A DNA stretch of 64,000 bases. Source: Nannocystis pusilla (GTDB lineage: Bacteria > Myxococcota_A > Polyangia > Nannocystales > Nannocystaceae). Shown piece after piece: positions 52,381 to 62,588 of this stretch. Location of the stretch: NCBI RefSeq assembly GCF_020073745.1, contig NZ_JAIRAU010000027.1:328001-392000 (forward strand), read 5' to 3'. Made by a program: the position numbers and the translations under genes. The notes under the pieces were generated by a model. That model worked only from the letters and a program-made list of their open reading frames with translations, ran no database searches and was not told where the DNA came from. Numbering within the stretch: the stretch's first letter is position 1; each line of letters starts with the position of its first letter.

Positions 52381-52791
52381 GTTCTGATCATAGCGAGGGG
52401 GGCCGGTAGGGACCAGTGCACGGCGGTGCGTCCGCGTCACGGCGAGACCACGAGCACATCGGTGGGCCCGTGGGTGAATCGGCGCAGAGTCCGATCACAT
52501 CCGCAGGGCGATCACGCGGGTTTTGCAGAGGTCGCCGAGGGGCTGGCGGCAGCGTCGGCCGCTCGCTGCCGGGGTGATGCAGGCCAAGGGCGAGATCGCC
52601 TGTCGCAGACGGGAAAAACACCCTGCATCGCTGCGGGAATTGTCGGGGGCAGCGACGTACAGGCACGAATTCGCCTGTTGCGGCCGCTGGCGAGCCTTGC
52701 GCCGGAAAATCGCACGGAGGTAGGTCCCGGTGTGAAAATGCTTGCCCGGGGGGTTGCCGCCGAACGCGGCTTGATCTCAGAATGTGCGCGC
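52381..52791. other. Intergenic region, no gene recognised
   Basis: About 410 bases between divergent genes. The plus-strand frame into the HTH gene is open throughout, but the sequence before ATG 52792 has no conserved segment. A less G+C-rich patch at 52596-52760 probably carries the promoter of the HTH gene. Confidence 0.45.
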
Positions 52792-53478
52792 ATGCGAGTT
52801 CCCACGGGCCGCCTCCGGATCGTCAGCACCCAACCCACCGAGGGCGCCGAGGTGCATGAGGGACCGCCGTCGCCGGGCCGTTACATCCGGGAGGCGCGAC
52901 AGCGCCGGGGGATAAGCATCGAGCAGCTGGCGCTCGAGACCAAGATCCCTCGCCCCAGCCTCGAAGCACTCGAAGAGGATCAGTTCAGCACGTTGCCCGG
53001 GCCGGTGTTCGTCCGCGGGTTCTTCCGCTGTTGCGCGCGCTCGTTGAGCCTGGATCCAGAGGTCGTCGCGGGGTTGCTCCACGATCATCTGCAGGCCCAG
53101 AAAGCCGGTGCACAGCGGGCGCCTCGGCGCCCCACCGCGTATCTGGCCGCCAAGACGCACGCTGCGCCGGTGCAGGCGGTGGCAGGCCCCCGCAAGCCGG
53201 CTCGCACCGAGGGAGCGAAGTCGAAGCCGGCCACCGAGTCCGCGAATCGTCCCACCGCGCTGGCCGCGGCGCCGGCGGCGGCTGCGGAGGAGAGCTCGAA
53301 CGCGGCGTTGCAGGCGGTTTATCGCGTCGGCGCCCAGTCGCTCGACATGCTGCGCGCGCTCAACCGGATCCCGCAGAGCCGCGCGCTGATGTGGATCGCG
53401 GTGTGCCTGGTGATCGCCGTGATCGCGGTGACGGCCTTCGCGCTGTCCGGCGGACAGGTGACCCCGCCGCACTCGTGA
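52792..53478 (+). CDS. RodZ-like helix-turn-helix membrane protein
   Basis: A 228-residue protein. The N-terminal HTH_25 domain, GRYIREARQRRGISIEQLAL through SLEALEEDQFSTLPGPVFVR and GFFRCCARSLSLD, is typical of RodZ, which links MreB to the membrane. A Pro/Ala/Lys linker of about 90 residues and one membrane helix near the C-terminus follow (MWIAVCLVIAVIAVTAFAL). RodZ normally has a periplasmic domain after the helix; here only nine residues remain. It is thus a shortened form. Promoter and start are not certain. Confidence 0.8.
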   Translation: MRVPTGRLRIVSTQPTEGAEVHEGPPSPGRYIREARQRRGISIEQLALETKIPRPSLEALEEDQFSTLPGPVFVRGFFRCCARSLSLDPEVVAGLLHDHLQAQKAGAQRAPRRPTAYLAAKTHAAPVQAVAGPRKPARTEGAKSKPATESANRPTALAAAPAAAAEESSNAALQAVYRVGAQSLDMLRALNRIPQSRALMWIAVCLVIAVIAVTAFALSGGQVTPPHS

Positions 53479-53487
53479 TCGCGATCG

Positions 53488-53505
53488 CTTCCTTAAGTAA
53501 GGAAG
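53488..53505. terminator. Possible hairpin after the HTH gene
   Basis: CTTCCTT and AAGGAAG form a 7-bp stem with AAGT loop, 9 bases after the stop. No T-tract, so termination would be weak or Rho-assisted. Confidence 0.4.
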
Positions 53506-53645
53506 GGTCGCGGCGAGTGAAGTGAGTCGCAGGTGATCGCGCGTACTCCGGCGATCGGCGGTGAAATGGGGCCGCGGCCCGTGGGCTCGCGGTTTGGGCC
53601 CGGATGTCGGCCCGCCCGCCGGTGGGCGCGTATAGTGGCGCCCGC

Positions 53646-55004
53646 ATGACGCCGGCGCTCAACCAAAACGATCTGGCGCGCCTGGTCCACGCCGGCGATC
53701 CGCGGCGGGTGGCGCGGGCGCTCGCGCGGCTCGATGCGGTGCAAGTCGCGTCGTACCTCGACAACTTCGAGCCGCACGAGCAGGACCTGGTGTTCCAGGC
53801 GCTGCCGGCGGAGCGACGGCCGAAGGTGCTGGCGGCGATGCGCTACGAGGTGGCGGCGGAGGTGATCAGCCGGCGCGCGCCCGAAGAGGCGGCGGGCCTG
53901 CTGGGGAACCTCCAGGAAGATGACGCCGCCGACATCCTGGGGCGCGTCGACGAGGCCAAGCTGCGCGAGATCCTGGCGCACTACGACGTCGAGGACGCCC
54001 ACGCGCTCGAGGAGCTGCTGGCCTACGGCGAGCACACCGCCGGCGGCATCATGTCGCCGGACGTCTTCTCGATCCACCACGACGTCACGATCGCCGAGGC
54101 GACCCGGATGGTGCAGACGGCCGACGATCTGCCGCAGCACGTCCACTACCTCTATGTGGTCGACGAGCACGACCGCCTGGTGGGGGTGATCGGGCTGCGT
54201 CAGCTGGTGCGCAGCAAGCCGGACATGCCGATCCACGCGGTGATGACGACCGAGATGGTGTCGGTGACGGCCGAGACAGATCAGGAGAAAGTCGCCGAGC
54301 TGGCGAGTCGCTACGACCTGGTGGCCATCCCGGTGGTCGACGATCAGCGGCGGCTGCTCGGGGTCGTGACCATCGACGACATCCTCGACGTCGTCCGCGA
54401 GGAGGCGACCGAGGACATCCTGAAGATGGCCGGCGCCGGAGAGATGATGCTCGACACCCGCAGCTTCGGCGCGAGCTTCCGGGCCCGCATGCCGTGGCTG
54501 CTGGCGGCGGCGGCCGGCGGACTGCTGGTGGCGGCGTCGCTGCAGGGCTTCGAAGGGGCGCTCCAGGCCGTGCCGGCGCTGGCGCTGTTCATGCCGGTGG
54601 TCGCGGGGATGGGCGGCAACGTCGGGACGCAGAGCTCGACGATCGTGGTCCGCGGGCTCGCGGTCGGCTACGTCGAGACCAATCGGCTCGGCAGGCTGGT
54701 GCTCCGCGAGGTGGCGCTCGGCGCGGCGCTCGGCGCACTCTACGGCGCGGGCATCGCCCTGGCGGCGCCGTTGCTGGGCACGACGAGCGACGATCCGTTC
54801 CACCTCGGCGCGGTGATCACCCTCGGGATGATGGGCAGCATGATGATCGCCGCGGCGGTCGGCACGAGCGTGCCTCTCCTCATGCACCGGCTCAACATCG
54901 ACCCGGCGGTGGCGACGGGGCCGTTCGTGACCACGTCGGTCGACATCCTCGGGCTCCTGTTCTACTTCTGGCTGGCGACGGTGCTTCTCGGAATCACAGG
55001 CTAA
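53646..55004 (+). CDS. mgtE: Magnesium transporter MgtE
   Basis: A 452-residue channel of standard length. The N-terminal superhelical domain (VASYLDNFEPHEQDLVFQAL) and two CBS domains (MSPDVFSIHHDVTIAEATRM; VMTTEMVSVTAETDQEKVAE) sense cytoplasmic Mg2+. Five helices form the pore; the conserved segment is PALALFMPVVAGMGGNVGTQ, and the C-terminus has GPFVTTSVDILGLLFYF. ATG 53646 fits the family start. recO follows after 30 bases. Confidence 0.97.
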   Translation: MTPALNQNDLARLVHAGDPRRVARALARLDAVQVASYLDNFEPHEQDLVFQALPAERRPKVLAAMRYEVAAEVISRRAPEEAAGLLGNLQEDDAADILGRVDEAKLREILAHYDVEDAHALEELLAYGEHTAGGIMSPDVFSIHHDVTIAEATRMVQTADDLPQHVHYLYVVDEHDRLVGVIGLRQLVRSKPDMPIHAVMTTEMVSVTAETDQEKVAELASRYDLVAIPVVDDQRRLLGVVTIDDILDVVREEATEDILKMAGAGEMMLDTRSFGASFRARMPWLLAAAAGGLLVAASLQGFEGALQAVPALALFMPVVAGMGGNVGTQSSTIVVRGLAVGYVETNRLGRLVLREVALGAALGALYGAGIALAAPLLGTTSDDPFHLGAVITLGMMGSMMIAAAVGTSVPLLMHRLNIDPAVATGPFVTTSVDILGLLFYFWLATVLLGITG

Positions 55005-55034
55005 TTGGCGTGGTACTCACCCTTCGTCCGCGTC

Positions 55035-55796
55035 ATGCAGTCCCAGCCCACGCCCGCCGTCATCCTCCGCACGCGCCCGCTCGGCGAGGCGGACCTGATC
55101 GCGATCGTGCTGACGCCGGAGCAAGGCAAGCTGGAGACGGCGGCGGCGCGGGCCCGTAACTCGAAGAAGCGGTTCGCCGGCGGGCTGTCGCCGGGGATGC
55201 GCGGGGTGGCGGCGATCGCTCGCGGGCGAGGGGCGCTGCTGCGGCTCGAGAGCTTCGACGCGACGGCCGCGCACGCGCCGGTCGGCGCCGACCTGACCCG
55301 CTTCGCTTACGTGGCCTATCTGTGCGAGCTCACCGATGAATTGGTGCTCGCGCGCCACCCCGATCCGGAGCTGTTCGCGGCCCTGTGCCTCGCGCTCGAG
55401 CAGGTGATCGGCGGGGCGCCGCAGGCGCTGCACCTGCGACAGTACGAGCTGGCGCTGCTGCGCTGCCTGGGGTTGTCGCCGGCGCTGACGTGCTGCTGCG
55501 TGTGCGGGGCCGAGATCGCGGGCGACGCGACGGCGGCGTTCGACGGGCCGCGAGGCGGGGTGCTGTGCCCCGAGCACGAGCGCGGGGCGCCGCGGCTGCC
55601 CTCCAGCGCGCTGACGGCGATCCAGCACCTCGAGGCGGGCGGCGATCCTGGGGCGCTGGCCATGGCCCCGGCGGCGGTGCGGCGGGCCGTGCGGGACGCG
55701 ATCCAGTCGATCGTCCGCTCACACTTGCGGCGGCCGCTGCACGCGCAGGCGTTCTTCGCCGCGCTGCCGCGCGACGCCGGCGCGGAGGGGGTGTAG
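55035..55796 (+). CDS. recO: DNA repair protein RecO
   Basis: A 253-residue protein. The N-terminal OB fold starts PAVILRTRPLGEADLIAIVL, the usual opening of RecO, and the helical domain contains FAYVAYLCELTDEL. A zinc-binding part has CCCVCGAEI and GVLCPEH. RecO loads RecA at gaps with RecR. ATG 55035 is chosen; the frame is open from a TTG at 55005 directly after mgtE. The downstream lipoprotein gene starts 30 bases after its stop. Confidence 0.94.
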   Translation: MQSQPTPAVILRTRPLGEADLIAIVLTPEQGKLETAAARARNSKKRFAGGLSPGMRGVAAIARGRGALLRLESFDATAAHAPVGADLTRFAYVAYLCELTDELVLARHPDPELFAALCLALEQVIGGAPQALHLRQYELALLRCLGLSPALTCCCVCGAEIAGDATAAFDGPRGGVLCPEHERGAPRLPSSALTAIQHLEAGGDPGALAMAPAAVRRAVRDAIQSIVRSHLRRPLHAQAFFAALPRDAGAEGV

Positions 55797-55826
55797 GTGC
55801 CGCGCGGCTGTGTTAGGGTCCCGCCG

Positions 55827-57788
55827 ATGTCGCGCCCCAAGTCTGCGTTCGCGTGTGCGCTGGCGGTGCTCGCCGCGCTGAGCGCTTGCGAGCGGCGCAA
55901 TCAGGGCATCTCGGCCGAGAACGCCGGGATCTACTTCCCGGCGGCGCTGACGCTCGACCCGCGGGTGCCCGAGACCGAGACCGCGCGCTGGCTGTTCGTC
56001 GCCAACGCCAACAGCAACCTGGCCTACAACGCAGGTTCGCTGGTCGCCGTCGATCTCGACCGCTTCTTCGCCGCGTGGATGAACTGCTCGCAGATGTGCC
56101 TGCACGGCGTCGACGACGGCACCTGCTCGGCCGCCGCCAAGGCCGATGCGTGCGGGATCCGGGCCAGCGTGCGCGACGTCGGCGAGAAGGTCGACGCCAA
56201 GGCGCCCTGCCGCCACGCGGCGTTCCGCCCGCAGGTGATCGAGTGCGAGGACACGGCGGTCATCGCCCACATCGACGACGACAAGGACGGCGAGGCCGAC
56301 AGGCCGCTGTCGGTGCGGATGGGCAGCTTCATCACGGCGCTGGCCGGGTGGATGAAGACCGAGGAGACGGCCTACCTGCTGGCGACGGTGAAGGCCGACC
56401 CGAGCATCACGTGGGTCGAGCTCAGCGGCGGCCTCGACACGCCGTTCGACCCGAAGAAGCCGCAGGCGCCGACCGACCTGCGGTTCGAGTGCGGGCAGGG
56501 GACCACCGACTTGTTCGACGAGGGGCGCTGCGCCCGCTCGGGCGACCAGGCCCACGCGCTGCGCTACCCCTTCGACGACTCCGACAACTACCGCATCGGG
56601 CCCGAGCCCTCGAACATCCTGATCTCGAAGCTGCGTCACTGGGCGTTCGTGACGTTCGCTACCACTCCCGAGGTGGTGCTGATCGATCTCGCGGTGCCGG
56701 TGAGCGGTGAGTTGCCGTCGAACCCCGACGCGACGGGCGGCGACACGGGCACGAGCACGACGACGGGCGACTCGACGACGACGGGCACGACGACGGGCGA
56801 CTCGACGACGACGGACGGCACGACGACGGACGGCACGACGACGGACGACACGACGACGGGCGACACCAACCCCGACACGACGACGGGCGGGGTGATCGAG
56901 CCCGTGCCGCTGCCGCTGGGGCCGACGAAGCCGATGATCGTCGACGCGCGGCAGGTGTTCCTGATCGGCGACTCGCTCGGCGGCGGCGGGTGGGGGATGG
57001 CCGAAAGGCCATGTGTGCCCGGCAGCTCGCAGGTCCCGAACGTCACCAAGGTGCCGGAGACGGCCGACGGCGAGCCGGTCGACTGCGGGCGCCCGCTCAT
57101 CTACAGCAGCTTCCGCACCGGGCTGTTCTTCGCCCGCTTGACGCCCGACGAGCCGCTGCCGACATCGGACCAGGTGTGCGTCGGCGAGGCGCGGCTCGAC
57201 GCCGAGGGCTTCCCGATCGACATCGAGGGCGAGCGGATCGCCGAGCCCGAGCCGGTGCAGGAGGGCGAGCCGGGGGCGCTGCTGTGCACGCCGCAGATCT
57301 TCTCGGCCGGCTTCACCTCGGCGGTCGGCTTCACGGTGCCGCAAGGCTCGGGGCAGATGGGCGACATCGCCTTCTCGCGCGACGGCCGGCGCCTGTTCGC
57401 GGTGCAGAGCAGCCCGGGGGCGCTGCTGTTCGTCGACACCAGCGTCGACGAGCGCGGCGAGACCCGCGACGAGTCGGCGGGGTTGGTCGAGCTGTGCAGC
57501 GGGCCGAGCCGCATGGCGCTGTTCGAGGACGGCGCCAACGAGTACGCCGCGGTGTCGTGCCCGACCCCCGGCGAGGTGTTCATCGTCGACCTGTCCGGCT
57601 TCCGCGTGGTCGCCAACGTGGCCACCGGCGCCGGGCCGCACCCCATCATCGTCGACCGGGCGCGTCGGCTGCTCTACGTCGGCAACACCCTCGACGCCAC
57701 GGTCAGCGTGATCGACGTGGCCCGCGACCGGCCGACGCGCTTCGCCGAGATCGCCCGGATCGGCCTGCAAACGCCCTACAAGCAGTAG
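55827..57788 (+). CDS. Large lipoprotein with propeller-like repeats and Thr/Gly/Asp insert
   Basis: A 653-residue lipoprotein (lipobox LSAC, Cys21). The N-terminal part ARWLFVANANSNLAYNAGSL and the C-terminal part (GDIAFSRDGRRLFAVQSSPG, LLYVGNTLDATVSVIDVARD) are of the surface-layer YVTN/beta-propeller kind. In between, about 300-355, lies a Thr/Gly/Asp linker (TTTGDSTTTGTTTGDSTTTD). It lies 4 bases before another large lipoprotein gene, forming an operon. A repeat pair (GATG 56996, CATG 57010; unit TGGCCGAAAGGCCA) is inside. The function is unknown, probably surface-associated. Confidence 0.75.
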   Translation: MSRPKSAFACALAVLAALSACERRNQGISAENAGIYFPAALTLDPRVPETETARWLFVANANSNLAYNAGSLVAVDLDRFFAAWMNCSQMCLHGVDDGTCSAAAKADACGIRASVRDVGEKVDAKAPCRHAAFRPQVIECEDTAVIAHIDDDKDGEADRPLSVRMGSFITALAGWMKTEETAYLLATVKADPSITWVELSGGLDTPFDPKKPQAPTDLRFECGQGTTDLFDEGRCARSGDQAHALRYPFDDSDNYRIGPEPSNILISKLRHWAFVTFATTPEVVLIDLAVPVSGELPSNPDATGGDTGTSTTTGDSTTTGTTTGDSTTTDGTTTDGTTTDDTTTGDTNPDTTTGGVIEPVPLPLGPTKPMIVDARQVFLIGDSLGGGGWGMAERPCVPGSSQVPNVTKVPETADGEPVDCGRPLIYSSFRTGLFFARLTPDEPLPTSDQVCVGEARLDAEGFPIDIEGERIAEPEPVQEGEPGALLCTPQIFSAGFTSAVGFTVPQGSGQMGDIAFSRDGRRLFAVQSSPGALLFVDTSVDERGETRDESAGLVELCSGPSRMALFEDGANEYAAVSCPTPGEVFIVDLSGFRVVANVATGAGPHPIIVDRARRLLYVGNTLDATVSVIDVARDRPTRFAEIARIGLQTPYKQ

Positions 57789-57792
57789 TTCG

Positions 57793-60700
57793 ATGACCCG
57801 CCGCTCCGCCACCACGCGTGTGAACCTCACGGCCACAGCCGCGCTCGTCGTGCTCGTCGCGGCCGCCGCGGGCTGCGGCAACCGGCAGAACCAGGTGATC
57901 CCCAACCGCGTGCTCGACCGCCCGCTGGACGTCGCGCTCGCGTGCGTGCGCCACGAGAACGGCACGTACACGCCGCAGTCGCTCGAGCAGTGCTCCGACG
58001 CGGTGGCCGAGTCGGTGTGCGGCGACCTGCGGCTGGTCGGCTTCGTCGCCAACTCGGAGCGCAACGACATCGCGATGTTCAGCCGCTGCGCCGGCTCGGT
58101 CATCGACATGAACATCTCCGCGCCCGGGCCCCAGCTCATCAGCGCCGGCGAGGTGCCGTCGAGCATGACGGCGACCACCGGGCTGCAGGCGGGCTGCTTC
58201 GCCATCTCGGGCAACCTCGGCAGCTGCGACCTCAGCGTGCTCGACGTCGGCGGGCTGGCCGCGTACGCGTTCGAGGAGCCGCCGGAGGACGACCCGGCGG
58301 CGTACGTGTCGACGGTGGTGCCGCGCCGGGCCGACGGCACGCCGCTGGGGGCCAGGCCCGGGCAGGTGCTCGCGGTGCCGCCCGACCTGAGCAACAGCGG
58401 CGAGGCGACGCTCGGCTGCGATCCGGCCAACCCGGGCAGCGTGTACGTCACCTTCCCGTCGTGCCAGCTGATCGCCGAGGTCGACCTGCGGACGCAGCGG
58501 ATCCTCCAGAGCCGTCAGTTCGTCCGCGACCCCGACAACGACGCGATCACGGTGGTCGACAGCGGCGCCGATCCGGTGTGCCCGGTCGACTGCGCCGAGC
58601 AGTTCCTCGACCCGGAGTACGCCGAGGCGCTGGCGAGCGCGCCGGCCGGCGACCCCGACGGCATGTACCCGCTGGCGATGGCGCTCGTCAGTCCGCCGGC
58701 CGATCTGACCGGCTGCGTCGACGAAGCGGACAAGGCGATCGAGGACCACTCGCTGTACGTCGGCGGGCTCGGGTCCGACACGATCTACGAGCTCCGCTTC
58801 GACGGCAAGACGTGGACCGACGACCCGCTCGAGTTCGAGTTGCCGGCGGCGCAGGGCATCTCGGCCATCCGCCCGACGCCGGCGATGGAGATGCTCAGCG
58901 GCGCCGACGTGCCCGAGCCGTATCAGTTCCTCTACGTGCTCGCGGGCGACGGCTCGACGCGAGTGATCCGCCGCGAGCTCAGCGCCAACCGCACCGAGCT
59001 CGGCAGCGAGTGCGACACGCAGGTCGATCCGACCGCGGTGACCAATACGGCCTGCCATCCGGCCGAGTTCCCCGGGGAGAACCCGCCGGACCGGCGGCCG
59101 TTCGCGCGCGGGCCGGGCATCCGCGGGCCGAACGGCTCGCTGATCACCGACTGGACGTTCCAGAAGTGGTACGACCCGACGGCGGTCGAGATGGCCGGCG
59201 GCAGCTACGGCCGTTGCCCGTCGGGCAGCGCCGACACGGGCGAGGCGGTGTCGGACAACCGCGTGATCTCGTCGCCCTTCACCGGCAAAGGCGTGGTCGG
59301 CGTGGCCACGACCAGCTTCGGCCGCCTGATCTTCGGCGTGTTCGATCAGTTCCAGGGCCGCAGCGGCGTCAGCGACACGTACGACTACCTCGGCGTGCTC
59401 GACGCCCAGGTCCCGCCGCACTCGCTGTGGCCGAACGTCGACCCGACGCTGCCGAGCACCAGCATCGAGAACCTGCCGCGGATGGACGACAAGGAGCCGG
59501 AGCGCCTGCTGCCGGGCGGCCTCACCGACGCCACGGTGACGCGCACGCTGGCGCCGAGCCTGCGGCGGATCGATCGCGCGTATCAGACCCGCGTGTCGTG
59601 CGAGAACGACAACGACTGCGACGACGTCAAGTGCATCAAGAGCGACAACGAGGAGACGGGCTACTGCGAGCAGATCGGCCCGGCCCTGTCGCCGCCGGTG
59701 TCGACGATCGATCAGGATCGTCTGGCGCGGGCCGAGGAGCAGGACGACGTCATGACGTCCGGCCTCTACGCCAACGACGTCGTGCGGGCCGTCGTGCGCG
59801 ACTACCCGACGTGGGCGAGCGGCACGTGGAACTTGTTCTGGGAGGGCGAGATCCCCGGCACCACCAGCTCGAGCGGGCAGCTCGTGTGCGAGGAGCCCGG
59901 CTGGGAGGCGGGCACCTGCCTGAGCACCGAGGCGGGTGACACGCGGCTGGTCGACAAGACGGCGCAGTTCTGCGAGCGCGGCGTGCTGGGCGGCGACAAG
60001 CTGTTCATCCTCGGCTGCTCGGCCGACACCGACTGCGGCGCGGGTCAGTACTGCCTGCTCGACCCCGATGCGCCGGCCAACTCGCCGGGGCTGTGCGTGT
60101 CCGAGATCGCGTACGACGCCTCGCGCGAGCAGCTGCTGCAGATCTGCCGCCCGTTCCTGCGCGACGACTGCGGCGGGGCGCGGCGCGAGTTCGCGATCAC
60201 CCGCGCCTTCCAGCAGGAGCTGTGGCTGCAGGTGCTGGACAAGCCGGTCGAGTCGTACGTGATGATGCGCCCCGAGGGCGCGTCGGCGTCGACGCCGGCC
60301 ACCGACGAGGAGCTCGAGGCGCTGTGCCGCGGCGATCACGTGGCGGGTCGCACCGTCGACGGCGAGCCGACCTGCGCGCGCCCGGACGACGAGCCCGACT
60401 GCGGCCAGGACGGCGCGCTGCCGTGCTGCTCGCCGGACTACGGCTTCGTCGGCGACCCGGGCTTCGTCGAGTGCGAGGCTCGCCTGTCCTGTGGGCCAGC
60501 TCAGCCCGACAACGGCTGCGCGAGCCACAGCGACTGCGCGGTGCTGTCGCCCGACTACCCGCTGTGCATCGACGGCCAGTGCACGCGCCCGTGCGGGCCC
60601 GACGAGGACTGCGCGCTGACGCCGTTGCCCGGCCCCGCGTGCTTCCGCGAGCTCATCCGCTACCAGGTGCTGGCGCGCAACAGCTTCGTGGTGCGCGGCA

Positions 60701-61380
60701 CGACGGGGGCGTTCGATTTCCTGCCGCAGAAGGTCAAGGCCGATCCCGACACGGGCGAGTGCCTCGAAGATCCCGAGGTCTCCAACCTGCTGACGAGCCG
60801 GATCCGCCTGGGCGCAGATGAGGAGGACACGCGGCACAACCCGCTGTGGCCGATCCCCAGCTGCCCGGCGGAGGCGGAGCGCCCGGACGGGGGGGCCCCG
60901 AACCCCTGCTTCATCGACATCGAGCGGCCGAAGGCGCTGCGGCCCGACACCTTCAGCGCGCTGTACCATTTCTTCAGCTACGGGCCCGCAGACGACGGTC
61001 AGCGCCCGGTCCCGGCGATCCGCTACAGCAACCCGATGATGAGCTTCGTGCTCGATCTGACCAGCCTGCTCGACCTGGCTGCGCCGATCCCGGGCACCGA
61101 GGACGCGCTGTGGCCGGCCGAGTTCGCCGAATTCAGGCGCTCGCGGATCCCCGGCCGGGCCCGCGAGTCGTTCGGCACGAAACTGGGTTATTCGCCGTAC
61201 GACGCCCAGGTCACGACCGCCAGCGTCGTGCTGACCGGCCCGACCCGGATCGTAAACGCGCCCGAGCTTTCGACCGTGTTCGTGGTGGACAGCTCCGGCG
61301 GCACCACGCGGGGCCAGGTCGTCCGCGTGACCCTCGCAGGCGGCCAGGTTCAGCCCGACGTCAAGTTCTTGGTCCGCTAG
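57793..61380 (+). CDS. Very large lipoprotein of unknown function
   Basis: A 1195-residue lipoprotein (lipobox AAGC, Cys28) in an operon with the preceding one. The N-terminal half has propeller-like segments (LYVLAGDGSTRVIRRELSAN). A middle region is rich in paired cysteines (CENDNDCDDVKC, CSADTDCGAGQYC, CASHSDCAVLSPDYPLC, CGPDEDC), repeated Cys modules typical of myxobacterial surface proteins. The C-terminal 60 residues return to strand-rich sequence (VFVVDSSGGTTRGQVVRVTL). No enzyme motif seen. The two proteins probably act together in the envelope. Confidence 0.72.
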   Translation: MTRRSATTRVNLTATAALVVLVAAAAGCGNRQNQVIPNRVLDRPLDVALACVRHENGTYTPQSLEQCSDAVAESVCGDLRLVGFVANSERNDIAMFSRCAGSVIDMNISAPGPQLISAGEVPSSMTATTGLQAGCFAISGNLGSCDLSVLDVGGLAAYAFEEPPEDDPAAYVSTVVPRRADGTPLGARPGQVLAVPPDLSNSGEATLGCDPANPGSVYVTFPSCQLIAEVDLRTQRILQSRQFVRDPDNDAITVVDSGADPVCPVDCAEQFLDPEYAEALASAPAGDPDGMYPLAMALVSPPADLTGCVDEADKAIEDHSLYVGGLGSDTIYELRFDGKTWTDDPLEFELPAAQGISAIRPTPAMEMLSGADVPEPYQFLYVLAGDGSTRVIRRELSANRTELGSECDTQVDPTAVTNTACHPAEFPGENPPDRRPFARGPGIRGPNGSLITDWTFQKWYDPTAVEMAGGSYGRCPSGSADTGEAVSDNRVISSPFTGKGVVGVATTSFGRLIFGVFDQFQGRSGVSDTYDYLGVLDAQVPPHSLWPNVDPTLPSTSIENLPRMDDKEPERLLPGGLTDATVTRTLAPSLRRIDRAYQTRVSCENDNDCDDVKCIKSDNEETGYCEQIGPALSPPVSTIDQDRLARAEEQDDVMTSGLYANDVVRAVVRDYPTWASGTWNLFWEGEIPGTTSSSGQLVCEEPGWEAGTCLSTEAGDTRLVDKTAQFCERGVLGGDKLFILGCSADTDCGAGQYCLLDPDAPANSPGLCVSEIAYDASREQLLQICRPFLRDDCGGARREFAITRAFQQELWLQVLDKPVESYVMMRPEGASASTPATDEELEALCRGDHVAGRTVDGEPTCARPDDEPDCGQDGALPCCSPDYGFVGDPGFVECEARLSCGPAQPDNGCASHSDCAVLSPDYPLCIDGQCTRPCGPDEDCALTPLPGPACFRELIRYQVLARNSFVVRGTTGAFDFLPQKVKADPDTGECLEDPEVSNLLTSRIRLGADEEDTRHNPLWPIPSCPAEAERPDGGAPNPCFIDIERPKALRPDTFSALYHFFSYGPADDGQRPVPAIRYSNPMMSFVLDLTSLLDLAAPIPGTEDALWPAEFAEFRRSRIPGRARESFGTKLGYSPYDAQVTTASVVLTGPTRIVNAPELSTVFVVDSSGGTTRGQVVRVTLAGGQVQPDVKFLVR

Positions 61381-61499
61381 CCGGCCGGGCCGGCGGGCCC
61401 CGCGAGCGGCCATGGCGGGCTTCCCGCCGCTACGGGGACGGGCCTGGGGGCGTGGAGCAGCGCGGTGAGGCTTGGGGGCGCCCCGGCACTTGCGTTACC

Positions 61500-62279
61500 A
61501 TGGGCGCCGCGGTGCCGCAGTTCAAGATCAAGTTCGGGGGGCGCACCTTGTCCCTCCCCACTGGGTCCCACCTGGTCGGGCGCATGAGCGACTGCTTCTT
61601 CACGCTCGACGATGACCTGACCTCGCGCTACCACGCGCGCCTCCACGTGTCCGCGAACGAACTGCAGGTCGAGGACCTCGACAGCAGCAACGGCACGTTC
61701 CTCAACGGTCAGCGGCTGCCGGGTCGCGTGAAGACGCAGCTGGTCCACGGCGACAACCTGAAGATCGGGCGCGAGGTGATAGCGATCATCAGCGACGGCA
61801 GCCAGGCGCCGATCGACGATCCGATGGACAGCCTGCGCAAGACCATCGGCCCCCACGAGGAGACCCAGTTCCCCTCGCTGATCAGCCAGCTGGTCCAGAA
61901 GAGCCTCAACATGGGCAAGATCAAGGAGGCCGAGCGCTACGCGCTCGCGCTGACCAATCAGCTCATGGGCTCGAGCGTGCCGGTCGATCACCCCACCGCC
62001 AAGTCGTGCGTGGTGTGCCTGATCGCCCTGGCCCAAAAGTCATCCTCGGGCGTGTGGCTCGACCGCGTGTTCCGCCTGCACGCGGTCCACGGCTGGTTGA
62101 TGTCCGACGAGATCATCGAGCAGCTCCGCGGCGCGCTCGACCGGATCACCCGGATCCCCGGCACCGGCCTCGAAGACTACGAGCGCACGCTGCGAGAGAT
62201 GGCCCGCGACGGCGTCGACGTGCCGCGCGGGTTGATGTCGACGATCGCGGAATTCAGCGACGCGTTCGGCGGCCCCTGA
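61500..62279 (+). CDS. FHA-domain protein
   Basis: A 259-residue cytoplasmic protein. Residues about 8-95 are a forkhead-associated domain: LVGRMSDCFFTLDDDLTSRY with Arg-Ser core, HARLHV, then EDLDSSNGTFLNGQRL, with all phosphothreonine-binding landmarks (GR, S.R.HA, N.T..NG). The rest is helical without recognised domain. FHA proteins read Ser/Thr kinase output; the kinase at 13351 is a possible, unproven, partner. It starts 120 bases after the big lipoprotein operon. Confidence 0.93.
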   Translation: MGAAVPQFKIKFGGRTLSLPTGSHLVGRMSDCFFTLDDDLTSRYHARLHVSANELQVEDLDSSNGTFLNGQRLPGRVKTQLVHGDNLKIGREVIAIISDGSQAPIDDPMDSLRKTIGPHEETQFPSLISQLVQKSLNMGKIKEAERYALALTNQLMGSSVPVDHPTAKSCVVCLIALAQKSSSGVWLDRVFRLHAVHGWLMSDEIIEQLRGALDRITRIPGTGLEDYERTLREMARDGVDVPRGLMSTIAEFSDAFGGP

Positions 62280-62588
62280 GCCGGGTGCGTCGCCGCGAGG
62301 CGAGTGACGCTGGCGGCGAGTGAGTGAGTCGCATGTGCGAGCGCGGCGATCGTGACGCTCGTGGCGAGGGAGCGCGGCGTGTTGATGATCGCGAGGCGAA
62401 CGAGCGCGAAGGACCGGCGACGCGGACTCGTGATGCCTGCGACGTCGCTGCGCGACAGCTGCTCGCGTCGAGCGAAGCCGAGAAGCGCGAGCGAGCGGCG
62501 CGACGATCGCCGGCGAGGATGACCCGCGCAGCGTGTCGCTGCGCGAGCGATGCTCGAGCCGCCTGAAGGCGCGGCCCGAGCCTTCGGC
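62280..62588. other. Intergenic region, no gene recognised
   Basis: About 310 bases between the convergent FHA and TPR genes. One isolated CATG (62332) occurs, but no 14-bp array. Purine-rich GCGAG runs recur. I see no terminator with T-tract. Confidence 0.45.

Noticed and set aside
57703..61413. Minus-strand frame of 1236 residues opposite the large lipoprotein gene
   Set aside because: Composition is Arg/Ala/Val repeats; the plus-strand frame has a lipobox and ordered Cys modules.
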